DNA from: Asparagopsis taxiformis
Taxonomy: Eukaryota; Rhodophyta; Florideophyceae; Bonnemaisoniales; Bonnemaisoniaceae
Assembly (NCBI GenBank): GCA_030407315.1
Contig: JALQPE010002396.1
Span: 1 to 64,000 of the forward strand
DNA: 64,000 nt
Direction: 5' to 3'
Shown here: positions 9,156-19,831 of the stretch, piece after piece
Layout: each line of letters starts with the position of its first letter
How positions within the stretch are numbered: the first letter of the stretch is position 1
The notes under the pieces: model-generated
The model's database searches: none
The model's input: the letters and a program-made list of their open reading frames with translations, nothing else
Told to the model about the DNA's origin: nothing
Made by a program: the position numbers and the translations under genes

Positions 9156-11880
9156 CTATTTCTTGTGGTTTTGAAAAGTCCCGAGACGCAGCAGAGGGCG
9201 AAGCTCACAGGCAGGGTGGGCAGAACTGAGACGTGCTCCCTTGCAAGGTTTTCCACGAAGCATGACTGCATCCGAATTCTGCCCACAGGAAAAATCCTGC
9301 TGTGGTAATGAAGAGGGAACTCCTGTCCACGAGTAATATGAATATGGAGAAGAGAATAATGGTAAAGAAGACCTATTCAAATGTTCGAGAAGGGGTTCTT
9401 GACAGAGGTCATGCAGCGTACTAGCCGGGAGGTTCTCCATGGATTTACAGTGCTCCCGTCCGAATAGAACACGAAGGAGAAACCGTTTAGAACGTTGTCT
9501 CTCCACAGATGCTGGAGTAGAATTGGAGAAACTTTTCAAAGCAAGATGGAGGCTTCCTTTCCAATAGTTTCCGAGTGCCGCTAACATAGCATCCAACTGT
9601 CTGTCAGCACCTCCGGAATGCTCTAGACCTCGTTTCATTTGTTGATGTGTTGCTTCGAATGATAGCTCAGCTACCTGGCGAGCGTGTCCGAGCAGAGGAA
9701 CAGTGTGTTCAAATGCCTCAATGAGACGGTGCAAGTTTGGCTTATTGTCAAGAATCTTCCTTGCCCGGAATCCAGCAGTCTTGTTTTCCATCTCAATGTG
9801 GTCATTATCATTCGTTACTATTCCTTCTGTCTGCATCTTCCGTTTCTTCGAAACAGCTGTGCTCCGCTGCCTGGTAGGAACAGTCTTGAGCAGTTCATCC
9901 ACTAGAGTAGCATATTCTTTGGATAGCTGCTGCAGACGACGGAGACTGTTGTGCGCAGAATTCCCTGTAGCTCTCTGTACTGCCTCAGAACCGTCGATAT
10001 TTTTTCGTGGTAGGAAGTATGTAGCTGCAGATATAGAGGACAGGAGACGAACAAGTTCGAGAGACAGATGGCGTTGCTCTTCAGAAGCCTGGAGTGACCT
10101 TGAACCGCTACCTTCGGATGACCTTGTAGTCTGCGATTGGAATTTCAGAGAAGACCTGAAGCAGTGTTCGGCGACGAGGAGAACTGCAAATCTGTCCGAG
10201 ATTCCCATTGTATGAGTTTCACCTGCGTTGAAGTTATATATCTTGTTCTGATTTGCGAGGCACAATACACGGAGGGCATCCACCATGAACCTGTCGGCCA
10301 GCCTTCTCACACCATCATTAGGCAAGCTTGAAAAAGCATTGTCCAGAGCATCCTTTGCCAGTCCGTGGAGGAGATGGTCAATTCCAACAAACGTCGAACG
10401 GTATGGGTCCAGAATAGCGGGCACGACAGGGATTCGTAGACCATCGTTTCCGAGTGGTGTCCCGGTTGGAACCAGCCCTTTGGACCTAGCTTCATGAAGT
10501 AGTCTTTCAATGAGAAGCAATGGAGTGTCTGTGATATTTTGCACTGTTCTCAAACCCAGATACGTCAAGATGTTTGCAAAACTTTCCGATGACTGAACAG
10601 CAGCTGTTCGCTCGGATGTGCGAAAGTGTGTATCAGAGCTCGAATGTAAACGGGTGTCGTAGCCAAACTGCGAGTTCTTCCCATATTTCCCCCCTCTTAC
10701 AAAAAAACACAAATGGCATGGGCAGTCTGCGTTATGCCCCATAACATCCAGCACATGAGAACAGGCAGGATAATCCGATACGAAACCAATAAAGTCCAGG
10801 AAAATTAGACATTCATTGCCGTCTGGATCGACATCACGAAACCCCGACGTACATCCTTGAATAATGTCTCTAGAGATATGTCGAAGGATATGGTTTGTAC
10901 TAACACCAGGACCTGTGACACCGATAACGCGCACAGCAGAACTGTTCCGGCGACAGTCCAGCGGAAGACCCATTGGGAGCATATAGCATCCTCCAGCACT
11001 CCCTTTCTTACCAGAGGCTTCATTGAAGTCATCGCAGTATAAAAGAAATGGATAGACGTAGTATGTGGTACCGCAGCTGAGAACCCCACGGAGATGTGTA
11101 GGATGAAAGGGGCTGGAGCTCGTGCCTGGTTTCAATAACTTGACATTATTGATTGCACGAGTTCCGCCGACAACTTTGTAATGCCCTTCAGAGTTGACGA
11201 GAAAGAGCAGTTTTTGTGATGGGCCTGGCGGTCCGGGAGAGCTGACGATAAGCCCAATGAAGAACTGTATACCCTACTTTTGAGTAGAGTTGCATTCAGG
11301 ACTGGGTGATAAAGCTGTCAGGTGATCACCCGGCCGAGCATATTCCCGGAACGACTCTTTCTGAAGGATGAAGGCGGACCCATATGAATGCGGGGAGACC
11401 GAAAGCCTACTATGAAATGTGGCACCGGAGTTTATCCATGAAGAAGATGTGATAGCTTTGAACGACTCATGGCGGGAAGATAGTGATTCATGTTGGAAAA
11501 GGGAACTGAGAGTAGGATCTAGAGAAGAGGCGTGCTGCCCTGATGTGACATGCAGTTCCACAATACTACCACCGAAAGCAGAAACGGAAAAACCGTCTTT
11601 TACCGCCTCCGCCCTCATCGTGTAGTTTTGTCCTTTTAAGGAGTACTCTCTGAATTTTCCTAGCTTCGACTTGCACACGTTACCATGTAAACTTAGTATG
11701 TCATCCAAGTCGGAAGCATCCAATTGTGTGTTATCACGCCACGCAAGGTCGAATATATGTGGTGCAGTAATTTCTGCTCGTGCATATTCGCTTGGTGGAA
11801 CGATAAGTACAGGTGCTGATTGACTAGCTTTGTTTTGTTCGACCTTGCTTCTTCGTAGAATTGCAGAAGAGGCAACACGA
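9156..11880 (-). CDS. CACTA-superfamily transposase, locus 1
   Basis: One reading frame runs from about 11880 to 9156, broken by a single in-frame TAG at 11274-11276. Catalytic features of CACTA/TNP2-type DDE transposases are visible: LLYCDDF, then SAGGCYMLPMGLP, a long GDYPA-like SDYPACSH and a zinc-type CPCHLC, and near the end LSFEATHQQMKRG supplying the likely last acidic residue. The same blocks appear in order in locus 2 (19832-22895). The in-frame TAG is either a nonsense mutation or the end of an intron (AAAAGTAG|GG). No terminal inverted repeats could be fixed. The upstream start is uncertain because no ATG fits. Confidence 0.8.
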
Positions 11881-11939
11881 GAGAAGAGGCAACACGAGCT
11901 GCACTACGCTCTGCGTTTACAGGGAAGTATACGGTTTCC

Positions 11940-12440
11940 GAACGTAACCATGCGTTGAAGAACAGTCACGGTCTTACCTTCCGCATAATTGTCGAATAAT
12001 GGGGTGGACTTCGCTGAACGTGTTTGTTCGTGGAACCTTGTCTAGCGAAATCAAACAACACGCGATCTTCCTGAAGGTTTGCTGCGGTGCATTTCGTCGA
12101 CCCTCGTCTGTGTTCTCGGAAATGGACGCGGACGTCCACAACCTCTAGTACACCTAGTATTACTAGGCGGACGTCCATGTTCTCCAGTATTTTTGGATGT
12201 CCGCCTAGAACCGGACGTCCATGCGGTCTATTACGTCTAGTATTACTAGGGCGACATTCATTGTTTCTAGTACCACGGATGCCCCCTCGGGATGGACTTC
12301 CACCATGTCTATGTCCACCTAGGACAGGCGCCGGTTCAGAAATTCAAAAATTTCGAGCCCAGAAATTTCTGCCACCGTGCTCGACATGGATGTCCGCATC
12401 CATCACGGCGACCACTCTATTTTTCCTTGTCGGTCGACTC
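11940..12440. repeat. Inverted-repeat cluster rich in GGACGTCC
   Basis: CCTAGTATTACTAGG, a near-perfect palindrome, occurs near 12150, with a close copy near 12234. CTAGGCGGACGTCC near 12163 faces GGATGTCCGCCTAG near 12194. GGACGTCCA recurs here and in the dispersed repeats at 13.8, 14.3 and 44.7 kb. No coding frame is credible. Confidence 0.7.
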
Positions 12441-12459
12441 CAATTTTGTCTTTAATTTT

Positions 12460-13440
12460 TTCATCCTCTCGCTCACACCCCCTTCCAGTTGGTGCTCACC
12501 TCCCCCGTACTGTACCTCAAACACCCCCAATACCACTCTAGCACGCATTTTCAGCTACCTATCCCCGCTTCCACGGTGCACACCTCCATTCCATACATAC
12601 TTTTCTGCTCTACCGTACAGATTTCGTATAACCAGTCCTCATACTACCTCAGAATAGGGAAAAACACCCCCTATCTCCTCGACCATGCTCTCCCCCATAA
12701 CCTTTGAAACGTATTGTTCTTCAATACCCTCTCTCCTCTACTCTCAACCCCTCTCCTTCGCCCTCTACACAAACTTCCCCTGCAGCTTACTCTTCCAAAA
12801 CCTCTCACTCCCCATCCCGTACCCGACCTGCTCCACCCCTCCCTCCCTCACCTGCTACATGCCCCCCACGCCATCCGCATCTTCGATACCGTATACACCA
12901 CCACCACCACCGGCCCACGCTCCCGCTCCCCCGCCGTCTCCCCAGAAACCTCCCCGCTCTGAAACACATATCAACCCCCACTTCGCACCCTTCCTCCCAC
13001 TCCCCTCCCTCCCCAAATACAATAACCCCCTTCTTCATCATCACATCCCCACTCACCACAGCCAGAACAGACGCCACCCCCTCCCCCTCTTTCTCCTCAC
13101 TTTCCTAAAACCCCCTCCTCTCGGGCCTTCAACCGCACCCTCCTACGGTCCCACCTAAACACCTCTTCCGCCCTCACTACCCCAACACCCCGCAGCGTCT
13201 CCCCAATCCCCATAATATGCTTGTCGGCACTCCTCTCCGAATCACACTCCAATCTAAACCCGCACTCCGTACATTTCCACCTCCCCCCTGTACCAACCCA
13301 AGATTCCATCCCCCCACAGAACACATCCTCATACCACAGAAGAATTTTCTTCCTCTCATACCTCATCCTTAAAACCTCCATCAGCTCCATGTAAATTTCG
13401 ATGTAAATATTTTCTCCACTATGCAATCTCAAACATCTAT
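12460..13440. other. C-rich, strand-biased stretch without confident gene
   Basis: The plus strand is very rich in C and poor in G, most strongly from 12690 to 13200. All three plus frames give long proline/serine/threonine-rich open frames, which is what such composition yields by chance. A minus-strand frame at 13097-13432 contains WKCTECGFRLECDS and a later H, a possible zinc ribbon, but has no other support. Confidence 0.4.
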
Positions 13441-13724
13441 GAGCCTATGCCTTTCCGCTTTGTCAGCCCTGAATATTGGTACTCATGTATTCATAAAATA
13501 GGGCCACCCACATCCCTATCCCGTTCTGCAAGCTTTACAAACCACTAGACGCATACTCCACAACTATACAACAAACACTACTCGCTATTTCAGACGACGC
13601 GGTACACAAGTAGCGTAGTCTCAACCTTCCGTGCAGCCTTCCCTGATGCGTACAAGTGCGAAACACGTCTAGACTACTACTACTACTACGATATAGTATA
13701 TCAGAAGTGACTGCGGGAATTTTC

Positions 13725-14345
13725 GGCACAGGAGATGCTGGGCCACCAAATTGATTTTTCGGAAATTTTAGAATTTCTGGGCTTGCCAGCAATGCAATCG
13801 AGCTGGACATCCACCGGACGTCCATTTCAGGTTGGTCGTGTGCTGCCTACATCCACGCATTGCAGCAACTAAGCAGGCGGGTTCACTACTCATACAAAGT
13901 GCACGGAATATGAGTAACGTGATGGGTGAGTAGTGTTTGTCGTGAGGGAGTAAGGCGGGACCATGATGAAACACGGAAAAAGATTTCTCCCTAGACTTAG
14001 GCTTGAAGCCTGGAATCGATCAATCGTTAGGCGCCATTTAGCCTCACAGTTAGTGCTTACAGAAGCCAGTGATGACCCCGCTCGGGGCGGCGGCTCCAGT
14101 GCCAGGGGCCGTTGTGCCCAAATTAGACACCATGATTTGAATTAAAATTTGGGCTATTCTCAAAAACATGCACATGTGAACATGTTTTTGAGATGGGGGT
14201 GTGCCGTACGGCACAATCGACCGCCGAAGTCGATGTTTTTGCAATATGTTTTTTCTGCCCGAAATTCTAGAATCTCTGGGCCGGCTAGCAATGCAACTGA
14301 GACGGACATCTACCGGACGTCCAACTCAAGCTGGTCGTTTGTTTC
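13725..14345. repeat. Set-B dispersed palindromic repeat, one partial and one full copy
   Basis: The full copy (about 14110-14340) has three palindromes in order: CTCAAAAACATG facing CATGTTTTTGAG, then GTGCCGTACGGCAC, then a GAAATTCTAGAAT-type core. It ends with GGACATCTACCGGACGTCCA. A partial copy with the last two blocks lies at about 13740-13830. Related full copies are at 43268-43445 and 44553-44765. The structure fits a non-autonomous, MITE-like family. Confidence 0.85.
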
Positions 14346-14593
14346 AAACTTGCACCCATTACCGGAAGCTAATAGGCGGTGAAGCACGTTCAGGCCCAAT
14401 TGTTTTTTTAATTATGGCATAGACTATCTAGCCTAGTCAAGAGATGTGTGGGAGGCGTCGTGGATTTCAATGGAAAAACGGGTCTGAGAGCATGATACGG
14501 AAGCTGATTAGAAATGTTTCATAGAACGAGAGCGATAAAGGAGATGATTATATTGTCGATAATTGTTTACCAATGTAGTTGCTCTTGAAGTAT

Positions 14594-17310
14594 CTAGCTG
14601 TCGGAAAATTGTTCTTCCTCTTCTTCCTCGCTATAGCTAGAGTCTCCTTGCACAGGCTCTATCGGCAGCCGTGGAGTTGAATTTCTCCTGATGTTCTCTT
14701 CAGCCGTTGAGGGATTTTTCTTCCTCACCCGAAGGAGTCCGAGCTGCCCTGTCCTCGGCCCACGATCTTTCTTGACCGGGATGGGAACAACCGTCTTGTG
14801 GCGAACATTGACAGGTGCCGGTTGACTTTTCCTGGCAGTCCGGCGCGGAGCATTGGGGATTACTTCTTCTTCGAATCCCAACCGCCTGATGAAACCAAAC
14901 GAAACATTGTCGGGAATCGGATACGACGCATTCCTGAAATACGTGTGATACCTCGTTGTCGTGTGTGACACAACTCTGTCGACATGCCCTGCCCCGGCAT
15001 GTTGTACATGGCCGTGACCGATGAAGACTGAACGTGGCGGAACAATTACCTTCTTCAGCTTCATCGTCTTGGCGTACATATCTAATTCCAGCGCTTTGGA
15101 AAAGACGTACTTGTGGGACCCTGGACACACCCAGATAGGGAATGGGTCATCTCCGTTGGCAATCACAAAATAACCCGGAAGTTGATCTTTGCGGTCGCGA
15201 GGAGGAACAGGGAAATCATTGTGTGGGACCTGCCGAGGACACCCCTTTCCCGTTATCAAAAACCGTCCCCCAGATGCCGGCATGACAAGTTTTTCTCCCG
15301 GTAAACCGCACTCCTCCAGCCCTGTCAGCCGGACAAGGATTCCCAACCACACATCCAGCAGGGCTCGCCGCGTCACAAACTTGAACCGGTCGGTACGCGA
15401 CTCGTCGTTCTCGGCATAGTCAACCAGGCAGTGGCGCGTAGACGTGAAGCGAGCCCTCCCCTCATTCCGGTTCTTCTCATCTATTTCATCGTCCCCTGTA
15501 TTGACAATGGGACTCCACAGCTGCCGGTTCCCAGGGTCCTTGTGCACCTGCTCCCCCTCCCATGTTCCCAAGAAGTACCGAAACAATTCCTGGTTAGGAA
15601 TTTCTTCCATGAGACCCAAGTCAAATGGGAACTTGTCCGACGCATCGAGGTAGCTTACATCCGCGAAATTGTGCATCACCGTATACCCTCGCTCGTTGAT
15701 TTCCGTTCGGCAATTGTGGAAGTACGCCATACCAGTGCCGGCCTCATACGAATCTTTCCAGCTTCCCTATAAGAAAAGGAATATGTACCCCTGATATGCT
15801 TTAGATGAACCAATGATGTACGTGATATCTCTACTGTACGCAAGGGATACTTCGCTGATGTCCGGGAGATGAGCGTATGGACATCTCCCGTCCATCATTG
15901 ATGTATCGCTATGCGGCCATCAGCTGAAGAGCAAATGTTCCTTATCCGTACATCAGAGGAACACCATGCATGTCATAGGTTCATCATTCGGCCATCTTTG
16001 GTACATCTTTAAGGCTTACTGGGCTTGGAGACATTCGCGCGACCTGAGCGAAGTCCAGCCTCGAGGGTAGAAACGTCGATGTAGGCTCACACATCGCCTT
16101 GGCAGCCATCTTCCACGCTGCGAAGAACATCGGATAGACGTGATCGATTTCGAATAGCACACGAGCCCGATGTTGTTCCGGAATATGCAGCCCCTCGAAC
16201 ACAGGGTCCATTGCCACTTTCTTCAAATATCTCACCTCCCTGCCCGCTTCATCGATTTCCACACTCTCCAGTAACAACCTGAGCTCAATCGGGGGCAGAC
16301 AGCCAACCCTCACCGACGCGATGATGTCCGCAGGACGCTGCGCCAGATGATGCCCTTCGGCTTCGAGTGTGCCTTTCAGAAGCAGAGTCACGAACGATGT
16401 AACCGTCTTCATCGACTTCGACTCCTTCCGGAACAGTGAGTGTAATTGTCACTTCGCGGACCCCCTTGCTTTCGACTTGGCCCTCGTCTGCACCCTGTTT
16501 GTCTTCCTCGTCCGAAGCGGTATGGACAGATTCTTGGTTGGAGGGAGTCGCGCCAGCACCTTGGTTATCTTGGGGGACAATCTGAATGGCAGAATCGGGG
16601 GAACGGGCGGAGTCTTCGTCACCCTCATCACCGGAAACAGTGGCTTGTTGTTGATCGGTGGGTTTATCAACAACGGCCTGCTCTTCTTCCCCGGCGGATT
16701 GTTGTACCACAACCGGCTCTTCTTCCTCGAGGCGTGTGCTCCCCGTCGAGCGAAGTCGCTGTGAACGGCGGCGGATGCCATGCGAAGCAGGCTCATGTTC
16801 GACATTCCGCTGCTTCTTGTGAGTGAGTCTCACATTGGCAGCAGAAGGGCGGCGTTTGCGTCGAGCCTTAGTCTTCTTCTTCAATGTCGGATTGAAAAAC
16901 TCTTTCAAGTTCGTTTCCAAATCCTGTAAACACGTAGTTCTCCGTCGCATTCGAACCTCACTGCTCCGGTCGTCCCCTCTATACATTGCAATGGCATTGG
17001 TGAGATGCCATTGCAACTCCTTCGGCTGCTAAACCGACCCAATTGCCATCTCTGTGCTCAGAAATGACTTGCGCATAATACTCTTTGGGCGCCCATACGC
17101 AGCGTACAGAGAATTTGCTATTGCAGTCACGCGACGGACGTATGTATAGAAGTCGTTCACGTCAAAGCGTCCATCCGGACGTCCACCATGAGCAGGGTTC
17201 AAGTACTCCGAAAGACCACGCAAGACGAAGACAAAGTTTTCTTCCAGCAACTCGCGCACTATCTTGTGGTCCAGGTCACTACTGTGTCTGAAATCGGGCC
17301 TGGGGCAGTA
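14594..17310 (-). pseudogene. 2OG-Fe(II) dioxygenase (set B), 5'-truncated
   Basis: The dioxygenase domain lies at 15730-14594. It has the metal ligands H-x-D in VPHNDFP (H170, D172 of that frame), a distal histidine in GHVQHAG, and the 2-oxoglutarate arginine in TTTRYHTYF. A basic and acidic tail follows. Upstream pieces match the two complete paralogues at 24.1 and 29.2 kb: IPEQHRARVLFEIDHVYPMF, an acidic linker at 16300-17000, and DFRHSSDLDHKIV at the extreme start. A clear splice acceptor (TTTTCTTATAG|GG, near 15770) precedes the dioxygenase exon, and frames change near 16350 and at a TAG at 17029. The N-terminal ParB domain is missing; sequence gives way to the GGCAGTA array at about 17300. 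The likely lost half is at 41.4-42.9 kb. Confidence 0.75.
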
Positions 17311-18480
17311 CTGTACGGCAGTAAAATTTAGTACTGTAAAAATATAAATTAATGCCCTACTTGCCGGCAGTACAGTGCACTGCCCGGAGGCAGTGGCCAT
17401 GTGCTGCCGACGGCAGTAGAAAGTACTGCCTGGATGTATGACGTGAGGCAGTGGTGGGAGGCAGTGATAGTTGCTGGATTTAGATTGTCTTTCTGGCAGT
17501 GATTTGTGCTACATTGGCCTGTAAAATAAAGTAGTATATTGTGCTGACTTGGGCAGCACGGGGAGGGAGTAAAATATGCTGTCCAGGAATATGGCCCACG
17601 GCAGTACTATTTGGTGGCGTGGGATGCACCGTGTGGCAGTAGAAGCTAGTGTTTCCGGCAGCGTGCTGTGCTGGCTGCGGGCCCGAATGACGGCAGCACA
17701 TTTTGCTATATTTTGGTAGTGCCCCGATGTACTGTATGATACTGCCTGCAGGTCATGGCAGAGGCAGAGAAATGTACTGTATTCTATTATTGGACAAAGC
17801 AGTAATTTCTGCTGCTTTGTGGTGCTGCTTTTTTTGTACTTACAGGTAGTGACAAGTCTATGTTCTGGCAGCACAGAAATGTAGTGTAATAGGATGACAG
17901 CGGACATACTGCGAGGCAGTGTATTTTATTGCCTGTGGAAGCGAGTGGGGACAGTAAATTATGATGTCTGACGCAATGTGTGAAAGCAATGAAATGAGCT
18001 GCTGATAGTCTCTGGAAAAAGCTGCCTGATAGTACTGCTTTATGATACGAAAAGTGCTACCGTACCGTGCTACTTGCCGTGGTGGAAAGTGCTGCCGTGC
18101 TCTACTTCTTGCGTATGTGTAAATCACTGCCACGCTGTACTGCTCCAGGATATGTGAATTGCGGCCTCACAGCACTACAAAAAGTAGTAGATTTTGATGT
18201 ATTATAGAGCTGTCCAGATCAGCGTAAAGTACTGTCTGATAGTGTTGTACTCGACAGGGGCATAGGACAGTACCAGTTACTGCCTGTGGCAGTGCAGTGT
18301 ACTACCTGGAAGTGCTACCTGTGGCAGTACATTTCACTACCTGGAACTAGTGCTTGAGACAGTACAATTTACTGTCGGAAGTCTATACTGAACCAGTAAA
18401 TTGTAGTGCCTGGCGGTACTGACTCGGACAGAACGGGAAAGTAGTAGAATATGATGCCTATGGTAATACTTTCTAGTGCC
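17290..18480. repeat. GGCAGTA/TACTGCC array, left part
   Basis: Dozens of short GGCAGTA or TACTGCC motifs in both orientations, spaced irregularly and often joined by AAATTTA-like or TGTACT stretches. The same array type recurs at 41025-41380 and nowhere else in the window. It begins exactly where homology of the truncated dioxygenase gene stops. Confidence 0.85.
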
Positions 18481-19831
18481 TACAATTGATGTTCAGGACG
18501 ATAGAATCAGGTGGAAATGCCATTCCAGCCGCATGTTCAGGCATCTGGCTACGAAATGTCGGGCAGAATGGAGTATCTCTCTCGGTGGTCTTCATAGAAG
18601 TGTATAGGGATAACCAAGTGTGATCTAAAAGGATGTCAGAATTTTTATGTAGTAAGGACAACGATGCCTGAAGGATTGTTTCAGTTCTATCATTAGACTA
18701 GACTACTCATCAAATCGAACTATCGTATCTAAAATCTTACTATCTCTACAGCCAGGACTATTGTGCAAGCAAATCGAGTTCCTTACTGTTTCAAAATTAC
18801 ATGTGATGTTCAGACAGGAGGGCAATAAACACCATTACAGATGATTTGCAACAGGTTAGCAATCGGATATAGAAAAGTATTGTAAATGATGAGAAGAAAA
18901 TGAGTATGTACGGAATGAACAAACTTACCATCATTGAACTATTTTTGCGTGCAAAGGTATTCGTTGTAGGTTGGAATGACGAAAGCTTGCAAGCTTTCTC
19001 CATGCCAACCTACAAGCAATACCTATGCCAGAAGCATTTCCAATCAATAGACTAGAATAGGATCAGCGAAAAACGATATTTATGGTTAGTGCACTATCTT
19101 TCATGGAAAGCATGTGGAAAGAAATGAGAGAGGGGAAAGATACCTACTCGATAACGTACCAGCCTTACCTGTCATCTTCATGATACCCGGATGATGAAAT
19201 GCCTATACGTCGCGCATCAACAGCCTTAAATAGACAGCTCATCCACTCATAATGACCTCGTCGTAACCAGAAGGCAGATGATTTGGCAGCGGATGATCTG
19301 TCAAATTTTCTGGACGTGATAAATTAGCAGAAATAGAAATCATGCCCCTACGCAATGTCAAACCAACCTAAAAGTCTTGGTAATGATGTTTAGCTGCATA
19401 CTGAAGGAGAAACATCGAATAAATGCTGTAAATTAGAGTAGTAGACAATCCGAAAGAGAATTGCAACCGTGTTCTCATCTATATATAGTTTATTACCATA
19501 ACAAGATTACTATTGAGGCCTATTATACCATGTACTGAAGCTAAATTGTAAATGATTCGTGTATTTCATTCAGAAAAGGAAGCAGGAATCGTTGGAGGCA
19601 TTAAAGCTCGCTGAAGAACCCAACATGGGAAATCAAGTCACCTGTTCCTTGAGTTAGGTAGGACACTAGTCAGTGTGAAGTTTTCGATAAGATGTCACGG
19701 TAAGAAAATATAGGTACCATAAACTATTACAGTGGCCAGGTAAAAAGAGACGGATACCATCTTATTAGTTGCCTACTAGTTGACACTAATCCACAATTTG
19801 TGCAAGGTTCTCTCGAATCCAACGAGAAGAG
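18481..19831. other. No gene recognised; upstream region of transposase 2
   Basis: AT-rich sequence without coding frames. A short palindromic ACACTAGTCAGTGT at about 19663 resembles the centre of the 8.2-kb palindrome. A local inverted repeat at about 18967-19012 pairs GTAGGTTGG with CCAACCTAC around GCTTGCAAGC. Confidence 0.5.

Noticed and set aside
8181..12000. CACTA terminal inverted repeats for transposase 1
   Set aside because: CACTA and TAGTG strings occur near the gene, but none form a matching outward pair with a 2-3 bp target duplication. The same holds near 18474 and 40896 for set A.
12685..13158. Proline-rich open frames on the plus strand
   Set aside because: Open frames exist in all three plus frames because the strand is C-rich and lacks stop-forming purines. 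No conserved motif.
11274..17031. TAG read as an amino acid (altered genetic code)
   Set aside because: TAG ends several clear genes at the expected place, including both methyltransferase-SET genes and Gypsy gag and pol. Splice acceptors or mutations explain the in-frame cases.
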